DNA from: Capnocytophaga bilenii
GTDB taxonomy: Bacteria; Bacteroidota; Bacteroidia; Flavobacteriales; Flavobacteriaceae
DNA length: 64,000 nucleotides
Direction of reading: 5' to 3'
NCBI RefSeq assembly: GCF_017565765.1
Contig: NZ_JAGDYP010000003.1
Coordinates: forward strand, 248,001 to 312,000
The notes below the pieces were generated by a model. It did no database searches. It saw only the letters and a program-made list of their open reading frames with translations, and was not told where the DNA came from. A program made the translations under genes and the position numbers. Numbering within the stretch: the first letter of the stretch is position 1; every line of letters starts with the position of its first letter. Of the stretch, positions 24,927-33,156 are shown piece after piece.

Positions 24927-25826
24927 TTAAAAATACCCTCCTTTTTTTCTATCCTCCATAGCCGCTTCTGTTACTTTGTCGTCAATACGCGTTTCACCGC
25001 GTTCCGAAATGCGCGAAGCCGTAATTTCAGCCACCACTTCTTCCAAGGTAGCAGCATTACTTTCCACTGCTGCCGTACAAGTCATATCGCCCACAGTGCG
25101 GTAGCGTACGCGTTTGTTTTGTATTACATCGTTTTCATCAATTTGTATATAAGGCGATACCGCTATCAATCGTCCTTCGTGTTCAATCACATCACGATTA
25201 TGAGCAAAGTAAATCGAAGGCAAAGCAATCCCCTCTTGTGCTATATAGCTCCACACGTCCAATTCCGTCCAATTCGAAATAGGAAATACACGCACATTTT
25301 CACCTTTCTGAATACGTCCGTTGTAGATATTCCAAAGCTCCGAACGCTGCAATTTAGGATCCCACTGCCCAAACTCATCACGTACCGAGAAAAAACGCTC
25401 TTTAGCGCGAGCCTTTTCCTCATCGCGGCGAGCACCCCCTATGCAAGCATCAAAGTGAAATTCCTCAATAGTATCCAGCAAAGTATGCGTTTGCAACCAG
25501 TTGCGCGAAGCAAATTTACCTTTAGGTTCAGTAAGTCCTTTAGCAGCGATAGTATCTTCCACCTTTCGCACGATTAGTTCAGCCCCCAACTCAGCAGCCA
25601 AAGCATCGCGGTAAGCCAAAGCCTCAGGAAAGTTATGCCCCGTATCTATATGCACCAAAGGAAAAGGTATTTTCATCGGAGCAAAAGCCTTAGCCGCCAA
25701 GTGCACCAGCGTAATAGAATCTTTACCACCACTAAACAGCAAGGCAGGGCGTTCAAACTGAGCCGCCACCTCACGCATAACGTAAATACTTTCAGCCTCC
25801 AATTGTCTCAAATGCTCTTTATTCAT
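24927..25826 (-). CDS. cysD: Sulfate adenylyltransferase subunit 2
   Basis: CysD is the PP-loop subunit of ATP sulfurylase, which makes adenosine 5'-phosphosulfate from sulfate and ATP. The PP-loop S-G-G-K-D-S is near 32-37, H-I-D-T-G-H-N-F-P-E is near 59-68, and G-G-A-R-R-D-E-E-K-A-R near 131-141 is the usual second motif. Length (299) is normal. The GTPase partner CysN is not adjacent: upstream is a DUF6934 pair and downstream is the nonulosonate operon on the same strand. Function therefore needs a cysN elsewhere. Confidence 0.95.
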   Translation of the reverse strand: MNKEHLRQLEAESIYVMREVAAQFERPALLFSGGKDSITLVHLAAKAFAPMKIPFPLVHIDTGHNFPEALAYRDALAAELGAELIVRKVEDTIAAKGLTEPKGKFASRNWLQTHTLLDTIEEFHFDACIGGARRDEEKARAKERFFSVRDEFGQWDPKLQRSELWNIYNGRIQKGENVRVFPISNWTELDVWSYIAQEGIALPSIYFAHNRDVIEHEGRLIAVSPYIQIDENDVIQNKRVRYRTVGDMTCTAAVESNAATLEEVVAEITASRISERGETRIDDKVTEAAMEDRKKGGYF

Positions 25827-25954
25827 CTTCTATATCTTCTATATTTTTATGTCTTTGTTTATTATCTCTGCTAAACATTTTTTGTTTTTTTGCCCCCCGC
25901 TGGCGCAAGCTTGCAGCTTGTGCCCAATTCAAAATTCACAATTCACCCGTGCAG

Positions 25955-26176
25955 TTATTTAGCATTAGTAAAAAATTCCTCTGCTATTTCAGTTTTTGTC
26001 AAAGAAGAAGCAACCCCTTCAATGAAGCGCCCTTTACTAAGAGTTTTTTTAGCATCAGCTATTTTTTTTTGAAAAGCCTCACTATTTCTAAATCTTTCAA
26101 AAGCACCATCTTTAGTTCCAGGAGTCAACTCATAGGTGTCCCAAGTTTCCCATATATCTTGTTCTTTTGTTACCAT
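25955..26176 (-). CDS. Small partner protein of a DUF6934 gene (copy 1)
   Basis: The 73-residue soluble, charged protein is of unknown function. It overlaps the DUF6934 gene upstream by 7 bp. It is related to the 65-residue protein at 47718-47915: both contain R-N-S-E-(A/E)-F near the middle followed by a Lys-rich helix and S-(K/R)-x-R-F. The same two-gene order occurs at both places, so the pair is a unit. A small second gene overlapping a larger one recalls toxin-antitoxin layouts, but there is no direct evidence for that. Confidence 0.65.
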   Translation of the reverse strand: MVTKEQDIWETWDTYELTPGTKDGAFERFRNSEAFQKKIADAKKTLSKGRFIEGVASSLTKTEIAEEFFTNAK

Positions 26177-26622
26177 AGTTCTTTTGTTTTTCGTTGAATT
26201 ATAAAAGCCTCATAGTCAGAATTAGAATTAAAGTATTCAAACTCTTCATTTTCCAATTCACCCCAAATAATAAAATCCTCAAGAGCTTGTGTTAAGTATT
26301 TTGTAATGCCTCTTCTGTACAATCTGTTACGTGAGTGAGTACTCCCTTTAGCATATACATAAGCATTAGGATACCTTTCTGTAAATAAATAAACCGATTT
26401 AACAACAGTTGCTAGTATTTTTTCAGTATCATCATTTGCAGTAACAGCACTATCTTCCCATTCTCCTGTTATAGGATTATTATCCGCCAAAGTCAAATTA
26501 AAAATACCTTCAGCTATTTCTTCATAATGTATAATCTTTTTTATAGCACCATTTTTCCCTTTGCTAATAAAATAAAAAGTACATCCATCATCAGGAGCAA
26601 ATTCATATTGTGGTAGTTCCAT
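26170..26622 (-). CDS. DUF6934 family protein (copy 1)
   Basis: The 150-residue protein matches the DUF6934 family as I recall it from Bacteroidota. The start M-E-L-P-Q-Y-E-F is followed by N-(L/V)-T-L-A-D-N-N-P-I-T-G near 44-55, D-D-T-E-K-I-L-A-T-V near 65-74 and the best conserved block G-S-T-H-S-R-N-R-L-Y-R-R-G near 92-104. Its paralogue at 47266-47715 shares all of these. The function is unknown. The Arg-rich S-R-N-R-L-Y-R block suggests contact with nucleic acid or phosphate, which is inference only. Confidence 0.75.
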   Translation of the reverse strand: MELPQYEFAPDDGCTFYFISKGKNGAIKKIIHYEEIAEGIFNLTLADNNPITGEWEDSAVTANDDTEKILATVVKSVYLFTERYPNAYVYAKGSTHSRNRLYRRGITKYLTQALEDFIIWGELENEEFEYFNSNSDYEAFIIQRKTKELW

Positions 26623-26695
26623 ATTAGTTAATTTTTATATCGTTTTTTCCAGCAACCACCAGTCCCACCAGTCCTACCAGTCCTACCCGTCCCAC

Positions 26696-26742
26696 TAATT
26701 CAAAATTCAGAATTTACAATTCACAATTCAGAATTCACAATC
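26696..26742. repeat. AATTC palindromic repeat cluster
   Basis: The segment is built from units such as AATTCAAAATTCAGAATT and AATTCACAATTC. It overlaps the end of the methyltransferase gene and supplies its stop codon. The same family occurs at 25926-25945, 27984-28007, 28158-28219, 58584-58617 and 63559-63672. Confidence 0.8.
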
Positions 26743-27827
26743 GCCACCTCAAAAAGCGTATGGCTATTGCCACTACCCAAATTGTCGTAAATAGCAACCA
26801 CCTCCAGTCCAGCACGTTTCACACATTCTATCATATCAGCCGAGTAGTACATCTTGCTGTTACCATTAGCCATAGCCGTAAAGTACAAACTAATTTGCGT
26901 CAAGCAGTAAGCACCCGTTTCGTGTTCTTGTCTATCCCAATAAGCCTCCAAAATATACAACCGAGTCGAAGCATCCATCACCTTAGCCACAGCCTTTAGT
27001 ATCCGTACCACCTCATCAGGCGAGAAGCAATCCAAAAACTGACTCATCCATATCACATCGTGCCCCGTAGGCAACACCGGCGCTTCAGCTAGCAAATTAC
27101 AAGCAAATCCCTCTATCCGTTCAGCACCCAGCTGTCCGTCAATATGCTTGCGCATCAACCCCAACTGACCAGGCAAGTCCACAATCGTAACATTCACATC
27201 CGCATTCTCAGCCACCACCTTCAGAGCAAACCTACCCGTATTGCCCCCCACGTCCAATAATTTGCGTACAGGTGTTTTAAAAATAATCCCCAAGGCATCT
27301 GCAAACGAATAGTCAGAGTAATAATGGTCAAAAGCAAACCATTTTTCCTGTGCCTCTTTAGGAAGTTGCGACAACCCCTCGTAGATAGTCGCCCAATTGC
27401 CAAAAACCTTCAGTCCAGCAGGCTTACCAGTGCGAAGCGCCTCCTCCAAATGAAACATCCCCTCATAACACACCGATTGTACAAAGTCCATATTCACACG
27501 CGTAGTCCTATCGCACAACAAATACCAACCCGTTTTTGTAAGGTGAAACGTGTCATCCTCCTTCACCATTACCGTCCCTATCGAAAGCGAAGCCTCTAAA
27601 AGCACCTGCACCGCATAAGGCGACAGCCCCGTAACATTTGCTATTTCAGCCTGCGAAAGTCCTAGCGGAGCGTTGTACAGCACCTCCAAAATGCCCAACT
27701 TTACCATCAAGTGCGACACCTGAAAAGCAATAGGAGCAAAGGCAATCTCTTGAGCCAAGCGTTGTGCTTGCAATGCAGTTTTCGTTTCGGTAGTATATTG
27801 TTTATCCAAATCAGGAGTTAAGTTCAT
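26721..27827 (-). CDS. SAM-dependent methyltransferase, O-methyltransferase type
   Basis: The enzyme has an N-terminal winged-helix dimerisation domain (about residues 20-110, with L-S-Q-A-E-I-A-N-V-T-G-L) and a C-terminal SAM domain with motif I L-L-D-V-G-G-N-T-G-R near 194-203 and a D-V-I-W-M-S-Q-F-L-D segment near 256-265. The layout is that of plant-caffeate-type O-methyltransferases (acetylserotonin/hydroxyneurosporene family). The substrate is unknown. The open frame extends upstream to 27941, but a promoter element at 27854-27861 lies inside that extension, so I place the start at 27827. The last residues N-S-E-L are encoded by an AATTC repeat. Confidence 0.8.
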   Translation of the reverse strand: MNLTPDLDKQYTTETKTALQAQRLAQEIAFAPIAFQVSHLMVKLGILEVLYNAPLGLSQAEIANVTGLSPYAVQVLLEASLSIGTVMVKEDDTFHLTKTGWYLLCDRTTRVNMDFVQSVCYEGMFHLEEALRTGKPAGLKVFGNWATIYEGLSQLPKEAQEKWFAFDHYYSDYSFADALGIIFKTPVRKLLDVGGNTGRFALKVVAENADVNVTIVDLPGQLGLMRKHIDGQLGAERIEGFACNLLAEAPVLPTGHDVIWMSQFLDCFSPDEVVRILKAVAKVMDASTRLYILEAYWDRQEHETGAYCLTQISLYFTAMANGNSKMYYSADMIECVKRAGLEVVAIYDNLGSGNSHTLFEVAIVNSEL

Positions 27828-27853
27828 AAACCACAAATCACTAATATCAGCTG

Positions 27854-27861
27854 CAAAGATA
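27854..27861 (-). promoter_or_regulatory. -7 promoter element of the methyltransferase gene
   Basis: The minus strand reads TATCTTTG, 26 bp upstream of the ATG at 27827. It settles the start choice, because the upstream extension of the reading frame runs through it. Confidence 0.55.
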
Positions 27862-27942
27862 CGAAATAATTTTAAATTACGAATTTTGAATTGCGAAAAT
27901 TCACACCCCACCAATTCCACCCATAGTATATTTTCGCACACA

Positions 27943-28219
27943 CTTTGGCAAACTTTAAGAGTTTGTCAAAGTTTTTCTACCCCACAATTCAAAATTCAGA
28001 ATTCAAAAGTACATTTTCGCACACACTTTGGCAAACTTTCAGAGTTTGACAAAGTTAATTACTCTGATAATCAATCGCTTTTATTCACATTGTAGGGGCG
28101 ATTGGCAAATCGCCCTCACGAAACAAAACTTTTCGGACAGGCTCTTTTTCTACCCCCTAATTCAAAATTCTTCTCCGTACCCTCCCAATTCAAAATTCAG
28201 AATTCAGAATTCAAAATTG
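27943..28219. repeat. Repeat-rich gap with three palindromic families
   Basis: The 27828-28430 gap has no gene. It holds two copies (27943-27971 and 28026-28054) of a 29-base imperfect palindrome of the form CTTTGGCAAACT...AGTTTGnCAAAG. It also holds one copy (28096-28115) of the perfect stem GGGCGATT-ggca-AATCGCCC followed by CAAAAC and TTTCGGACAG, and two AATTC repeat clusters (27984-28007 and 28158-28219). The same three families recur at 58.0-58.6 kb, 30 kb away. They look like dispersed non-coding repeats, not a transposon with a gene. Confidence 0.8.
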
Positions 28220-28221
28220 TT

Positions 28222-28335
28222 CCCCAGCGAACCTTGAGCGAAGGATGAGCGAAGGATCACCGAAGGATAAAAGCCCGTGCGGCTCGCACAGAGCTGGCGC
28301 AGCCGAGTATGTGACGAAGGAATGTCGGCAAGGAT
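28222..28335. repeat. GCGAAGGATGA-type dispersed repeat
   Basis: The segment contains short units of GAGCGAAGGATGAGCGAAGG and the string GAGCTGGCGCAGCCGAGTATGTG. Related pieces occur at 47169-47220, 56703-56750 and 58264-58290 (GAGCTGGCGCAGCGGAGTATGTG). No open frame of note runs through it. The origin is unknown; it is richer in G and C than its surroundings. Confidence 0.6.
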
Positions 28336-28367
28336 AACCTCTCACAATTTAAAAAAATAAAGAAAAA

Positions 28368-28399
28368 TTTGGCAGATATTATTTTATTTCGTACCTTTG
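28368..28399 (+). promoter_or_regulatory. Promoter of the CBS-phoH unit
   Basis: TTTG at 28368-28371 and TACCTTTG at 28392-28399 are separated by 20 bp, a full Bacteroidota promoter. The CBS gene starts 31 bp downstream. Confidence 0.75.
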
Positions 28400-28430
28400 T
28401 AGTGTAAAAAATCAAAATAAATAAATCATT

Positions 28431-28847
28431 ATGAAACAACGAGTACCAGTATCACAGATTATGAGTAAAGACCTAGTCGTTCTTACTCCCACACAGTCAC
28501 TTTACGAAGCCGAACGCCTATTCAAAAAGCACAATATTCGCCATATACCCGTAGTTGAAGGCGATAAGCTCATCGGTATCGTAAGCTATTCCGACTTGTT
28601 GCGCATCAGCTTCGCTGATATGACCGATGGCGAAGAAGAAGTAACCTCAGTAGTGTACGATATGTACACCATACCCCAGATAATGGCAAAAAGCCCCCTA
28701 ACGGTTGATGCCAATACCTCTATCAAAGAAGTAGCCGAGATATTATCACAACAAAGTTTCCACTCCATACCCGTAGTTGAAAACGGCAAATTAGTAGGGC
28801 TCGTTACCACTACCGATTTGGTGAAATACCTCCTCGAACAGTATTAA
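28431..28847 (+). CDS. Two-CBS-domain protein
   Basis: The whole 138-residue protein is a Bateman pair: one CBS motif at about 7-60 (V-V-E-G-D-K-L-I-G-I-V-S-Y-S-D-L) and one at about 83-136 (V-V-E-N-G-K-L-V-G-L-V-T-T-T-D-L). Such pairs bind adenine nucleotides. There is no effector domain, so it probably acts by binding a partner protein. It lies 10 bp before phoH and probably shares its transcript. The function is unknown. Confidence 0.88.
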   Translation: MKQRVPVSQIMSKDLVVLTPTQSLYEAERLFKKHNIRHIPVVEGDKLIGIVSYSDLLRISFADMTDGEEEVTSVVYDMYTIPQIMAKSPLTVDANTSIKEVAEILSQQSFHSIPVVENGKLVGLVTTTDLVKYLLEQY

Positions 28848-28857
28848 TAAACAACGA

Positions 28858-29817
28858 ATGAACGATTCAACAAACGAATTAACATTAGAACTCACCGAAG
28901 TATCCCCTCAGTTGCTCTTCGGCGAAGACGAAAGCAATATCAAGCATCTCCGCAACTTATTTCCCAAAGTGAAAATAGTAGCACGAGGCAACAAGCTCAT
29001 CGCCTTCGCCGATGCGCTGCAACTCAATGATTTTGAAAAACAAATCAAAAAACTTATTGCCTATGCCAATAAGTACAACCAGCTAACCCCCCATATCATC
29101 GATCGTATCTTTGAAGATGAAGCCGCTCCCGATAAGGCAATCATTGCCAAAAGCGACATTATCGTACACGGCAATAATGGCAAAATTATCAAGCCACAAA
29201 CCAAAAACCAGCAAGAACTCGTCAAGCTGATGCAAACCAACGATATGGTCTTTGCCGTAGGACCTGCTGGTACAGGGAAAACTTACGTAGGGGTAGCCTT
29301 AGCCGTAAAAGCGCTCAAAGAAAAGCAAGTGCGCCGTATTATCCTTACGCGCCCTGCCGTAGAAGCAGGCGAAAATTTAGGCTTCCTACCCGGTGATCTT
29401 AAAGAAAAGTTAGATCCTTATATGCAGCCCCTCTACGATGCCCTACGCGATATGATACCCCCCGAAAAGCTAAATGCTTTTATCGAAGCAGGGATTATTG
29501 AAATCGCACCTTTGGCTTTTATGCGCGGACGTACCTTAGACAATGCCTTTGTCATACTCGATGAAGCTCAAAACACCACACACGCACAAATGAAAATGTT
29601 CCTTACACGTATGGGGTGCAATGCCAAATTTATGATTACTGGCGACCCTGGTCAAATCGACCTGCCTCGTAAAGTATCCTCCGGACTAAAAGAAGCGATG
29701 CTCATACTCCAGAACGTAAAAGGCATCGCTTTCCTCCATCTAAACGATACCGATGTGGTGCGACATCCCTTAGTGCGACATATTATTGAAGCGTATAAAA
29801 CCGCTGAAAATGAGTAA
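28858..29817 (+). CDS. phoH: PhoH family ATPase
   Basis: This PhoH/YbeZ-type P-loop protein is linked in other bacteria to RNA metabolism and ribosome work. An N-terminal KH-like region (about 1-110) is followed by the ATPase domain: Walker A G-P-A-G-T-G-K-T near 139-146, R-P-A-V-E-A-G-E-N-L-G-F-L-P-G near 170-184, and Walker B V-I-L-D-E-A-Q-N-T near 237-245, then T-G-D-P-G-Q-I-D near 265-272. The length of 319 is normal. The usual partner YbeY is not in the window. Confidence 0.93.
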   Translation: MNDSTNELTLELTEVSPQLLFGEDESNIKHLRNLFPKVKIVARGNKLIAFADALQLNDFEKQIKKLIAYANKYNQLTPHIIDRIFEDEAAPDKAIIAKSDIIVHGNNGKIIKPQTKNQQELVKLMQTNDMVFAVGPAGTGKTYVGVALAVKALKEKQVRRIILTRPAVEAGENLGFLPGDLKEKLDPYMQPLYDALRDMIPPEKLNAFIEAGIIEIAPLAFMRGRTLDNAFVILDEAQNTTHAQMKMFLTRMGCNAKFMITGDPGQIDLPRKVSSGLKEAMLILQNVKGIAFLHLNDTDVVRHPLVRHIIEAYKTAENE

Positions 29818-29860
29818 TTGTGCGTAAAGTGTAAAAATTGTTGTTAAATACATTTTTTAT

Positions 29861-29891
29861 TTTGGTAGTTGCAAAAATGTTTGTACATTTG
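29861..29891 (+). promoter_or_regulatory. Promoter of ugd and the polysaccharide locus
   Basis: TTTG at 29861-29864 and TACATTTG at 29884-29891 are 19 bp apart. The ugd start follows 26 bp downstream. It is the only strong promoter before the run of genes that continues to about 37.6 kb. Confidence 0.75.
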
Positions 29892-29917
29892 CAGCGAAAT
29901 TGTAAATAGAGATTACG

Positions 29918-31237
29918 ATGAAAATAGCAGTTATAGGCACAGGTTATGTGGGTTTAGTATCGGGTACTTGCTTTGCCGAGATGGGCAACAAAGTAACTTG
30001 CGTAGATATAAATGCCGAGAAAATAGAAAAACTCAAGCAAGGTATTATTCCTATCTACGAACCTGGTTTAGAAGAAATGGTACTGAGCAATGTAGCTCAT
30101 AAAAACCTATTTTTCACTACTAATATAGCTGAGGCTATCAAAGAGGCTGAAGTGGCTTTTATAGCCGTAGGTACCCCTATGGGCGATGATGGTTCAGCCG
30201 ATTTGCAATATGTTCTATCTGTAGCTCAGTCTATAGGCGAAACTATGCAGGGCGAACTTATAGTAGTTGATAAATCAACCGTACCTGTTGGAACTGCCGA
30301 TAAAGTACGTGCTACTGTGCAAACTGCTTTAGATAAACGCGGGGTAAGTTACCCTTTTCACGTGGTGTCCAACCCCGAGTTCTTAAAAGAAGGAAAAGCC
30401 ATTGAGGACTTTATGAAACCCGATAGGGTCGTAATAGGTGCTGATAATGAGCAAGCCCTCAAAAAAATGAAAGAGCTTTATAGTCCGTTTTATATGCAAA
30501 ATGAACGAATGATAACAATGGATATTCGTTCAGCCGAGATGACTAAATACGCTGCCAATACAATGCTGGCTACCAAAATATCGTTTATGAACGAGATAGC
30601 CAATATCTGTGAGCGTGTAGGCGCTGATGTAAACAAAGTGCGTATCGGGATAGGCTCTGATAGCCGCATTGGCTATAGTTTTATTTACCCCGGCTGCGGT
30701 TATGGAGGGTCGTGTTTTCCAAAAGATGTGTTAGCACTCAAAAAATTAGCAGAAGAAGTCAATTATAAGGCAGAATTGATAGAGTCCGTAGATAATGTAA
30801 ATAACCGTCAGAAATACGTAATAGCACAAAAGGTAATTAAGAAATACGGCGAAGACCTTACAGGTAAAACATTTGCAGTTTGGGGCTTGTCGTTCAAACC
30901 CGAAACTGACGATATGCGCGAGGCACCTGCTATCTACATTATTAAAGAATTGGTAAAGAGAGGTGCTAAGGTACAAGCATACGACCCTAAGGCAGTACAC
31001 GAAGCGAAAGTATGCTACCTAAAAGGTATAGAGGTTACCTATGTAGACAGCAAATACGATGCTTTGAAAGGGGCAGATGCCTTGTTGTTGCTTACTGAAT
31101 GGAAAGAGTTCCGCGTTCCCGACTTTGAAGAAATTGCCAAGTTACTAAAAGAAAAAGTAATCTTTGACGGACGCAATCAGTACAACGCTTTCAACTTGCC
31201 TCAAAAAGGCTGGGAATATATCCAAATAGGAGTATAG
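29918..31237 (+). CDS. ugd: UDP-glucose 6-dehydrogenase
   Basis: Ugd oxidises UDP-glucose to UDP-glucuronic acid with two NAD. The N-terminal Rossmann motif is I-G-T-G-Y-V-G-L-V at 6-14. The catalytic Cys is in Y-P-G-C-G-Y-G-G-S-C-F-P-K-D near 253-266. The C-terminal NAD/UDP domain has W-G-L-S-F-K-P-E-T-D-D-M-R near 322-334. Length (439) fits UDP-glucose over GDP-mannose dehydrogenase. It opens the polysaccharide locus; the epimerase at 32139 can use its product. Confidence 0.93.
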   Translation: MKIAVIGTGYVGLVSGTCFAEMGNKVTCVDINAEKIEKLKQGIIPIYEPGLEEMVLSNVAHKNLFFTTNIAEAIKEAEVAFIAVGTPMGDDGSADLQYVLSVAQSIGETMQGELIVVDKSTVPVGTADKVRATVQTALDKRGVSYPFHVVSNPEFLKEGKAIEDFMKPDRVVIGADNEQALKKMKELYSPFYMQNERMITMDIRSAEMTKYAANTMLATKISFMNEIANICERVGADVNKVRIGIGSDSRIGYSFIYPGCGYGGSCFPKDVLALKKLAEEVNYKAELIESVDNVNNRQKYVIAQKVIKKYGEDLTGKTFAVWGLSFKPETDDMREAPAIYIIKELVKRGAKVQAYDPKAVHEAKVCYLKGIEVTYVDSKYDALKGADALLLLTEWKEFRVPDFEEIAKLLKEKVIFDGRNQYNAFNLPQKGWEYIQIGV

Positions 31238-31247
31238 AAATAGAGAT

Positions 31248-32090
31248 ATGAAAATATTAGTAACAGGAGGAGCAGGCTTTGTGGGCTCAAACCTTTGTGA
31301 AGCCTTAGCAAAAAACACTAATAATGAAGTATATTCGTTAGATAACTATTTTACAGGTAGCCGAGAAAACCACGTAGAGGGGGTTACTTATATAGAAGGT
31401 AGTACCGAACATATTTTTGAATTGATAGATTTTGTTCCAGATCTTGTGTATCACTTAGGTGAGTACTCACGTGTAGAACAAAGTTTTGATGATATAGATA
31501 AAGTACTTTTATTTAACAAAATAGGTACACTAAAAGTATTAGAGTTCTGTCGCAAACGCCACTGCAAGATAATATATGCAGGCAGCAGTACTAAATTTGG
31601 TGATGGGGGATTGGGCAAAGACCAAAGTCCCTATGCGTGGAGTAAATCATCCAATACCGAGCTAGTGAAAAACTATGGAACTTGGTATGGTTTGGAGTAT
31701 GCTATAGTCTATTTTTATAATGTATATGGCAAGCGAGAGATACGTACAGGTAAATATGCAACCCTTATAGCGCTTTTTACTGAAAAAATGAAGAAAGGCG
31801 AACCACTTACAGTAGTAAGTCCGGGTACGCAGCAGCGCAACTTTACCCATATAGATGATATCGTAGCAGGGCTACTCATCGTTGGCGAAAAAGGTAAAGG
31901 CGATGGTTATGGTATAGGAAGCCCCGAAACTTATTCAATTTTAGAAATAGCAAAACTATTTGGTGGAAAAATAGAAATGTTACCAGAGCGCAAAGGCAAT
32001 CGTATGACCGCCGAAGTGGTTACCCAAAAAACAGAAGAGCTTGGCTGGAAAGCTCAAAAGCATATAAAGAAATTTATAGCAAGTTTGTAA
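31248..32090 (+). CDS. NAD-dependent nucleotide-sugar epimerase/dehydratase
   Basis: This extended SDR of 280 residues has T-G-G-A-G-F-V-G-S-N at 6-15, A-G-S-S-T-K-F-G near 114-121 and Y-A-W-S-K (YxxxK) near 131-135. The Q-R-N-F-T-H-I-D-D-I segment near 200-209 is the usual substrate-side motif. At 280 residues it is short: a GalE-like enzyme is about 330. The exact reaction is not visible. It lies 10 bp after ugd, so UDP-glucuronate or UDP-glucose is a reasonable substrate. Confidence 0.82.
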   Translation: MKILVTGGAGFVGSNLCEALAKNTNNEVYSLDNYFTGSRENHVEGVTYIEGSTEHIFELIDFVPDLVYHLGEYSRVEQSFDDIDKVLLFNKIGTLKVLEFCRKRHCKIIYAGSSTKFGDGGLGKDQSPYAWSKSSNTELVKNYGTWYGLEYAIVYFYNVYGKREIRTGKYATLIALFTEKMKKGEPLTVVSPGTQQRNFTHIDDIVAGLLIVGEKGKGDGYGIGSPETYSILEIAKLFGGKIEMLPERKGNRMTAEVVTQKTEELGWKAQKHIKKFIASL

Positions 32091-32138
32091 AATAATAAAA
32101 TAATAAATTAAAAATAACTGCCATTGCGGTTCTCATAG

Positions 32139-33155
32139 GTGAAAATACTAGTAACAGGAGCAGCAGGCTTTATAGGAGCCTTTGTTTGTAAATCTTTAGT
32201 AGAAAATGGACATCAAGTTGTAGGAATTGATAATCTTAATACTTATTATGATGTAAATCTGAAATATGGAAGATTAGCATTTTTAGGTATTGAAAAAGAT
32301 AAATGTGTTATAAATAAGCTTGTAAACAGCAAGTTATACCCTACATTTCAATTTGCAAAAATGGATATTACCGATAAGCAAACTTTGGCATCATTGGTTA
32401 AAGAGCAACAATTTGAGGTAATATGTAATTTAGCGGCACAAGCAGGTGTAAGGTACTCTATTGAAAATCCAGATTCATATATACAATCTAATATATTGGG
32501 TTTTACTAATATATTGGAGTGTTGTCGTCATTTTTCAGTAAAACATTTGGTATATGCAAGTAGTTCAAGTGTATATGGAATGAATGCTAAGATTCCTTTT
32601 TCTGAAAAGGATCAAGTTGATGCCCCAGTAAGCCTATATGCTGCTACTAAAAAAAGCAATGAATTGATGGCACATACTTATACTCATCTTTATAAGTTTG
32701 CAAGTACTGGATTGCGTTTTTTTACTGTTTATGGTCCTTGGGGGCGTCCTGATATGTCACCTATTTTATTTGCCAATGCCATCGCACAAGAAGAAGCTAT
32801 AAAAGTGTTCAATAACGGCGATATGGAACGCGATTTTACTTATATTAATGATATTGTAAAAGGTGTGGTAACTATTATAGAAAAACCTATTACAGATTTT
32901 AGGTCTCTGTACAAAATATATAATATAGGAAATAATAATTCTGTAAAGTTAATGGACTTTATAGCTACTATTGAAAAATATATGGGTAAGAAAGCTAAAA
33001 AAGAGATGTATCCTATGCAAATGGGAGATGTAAAACGTACTTGGGCTGATGTAAGTGAATTAATAAAAGACTATAACTATAAACCTTCAACAAGTATAGA
33101 AGAGGGTATAAAACAGTTTATAACTTGGTATAAAGAGTATTATAAAATTAATTAA
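32139..33155 (+). CDS. UDP-glucuronate 4-epimerase-like enzyme
   Basis: This extended SDR of 338 residues has T-G-A-A-G-F-I-G-A-F at 6-15, A-S-S-S-S-V-Y-G near 142-149 and Y-A-A-T-K near 166-170. The segment F-F-T-V-Y-G-P-W-G-R-P-D-M near 191-203 followed by R-D-F-T-Y-I-N-D-I near 227-235 is typical of UDP-glucuronate 4-epimerases. With ugd this would give UDP-galacturonate. Translation appears to begin at GTG: the next ATG is far into the fold. It ends 1 bp before the next gene. Confidence 0.82.
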   Translation: MKILVTGAAGFIGAFVCKSLVENGHQVVGIDNLNTYYDVNLKYGRLAFLGIEKDKCVINKLVNSKLYPTFQFAKMDITDKQTLASLVKEQQFEVICNLAAQAGVRYSIENPDSYIQSNILGFTNILECCRHFSVKHLVYASSSSVYGMNAKIPFSEKDQVDAPVSLYAATKKSNELMAHTYTHLYKFASTGLRFFTVYGPWGRPDMSPILFANAIAQEEAIKVFNNGDMERDFTYINDIVKGVVTIIEKPITDFRSLYKIYNIGNNNSVKLMDFIATIEKYMGKKAKKEMYPMQMGDVKRTWADVSELIKDYNYKPSTSIEEGIKQFITWYKEYYKIN

Positions 33156-33156
33156 T

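Noticed and set aside
26721-27941. Long form of the methyltransferase starting at 27941
   Set aside because: A promoter -7 element lies inside the extra part, which also contains repeat-like sequence and no family motif.
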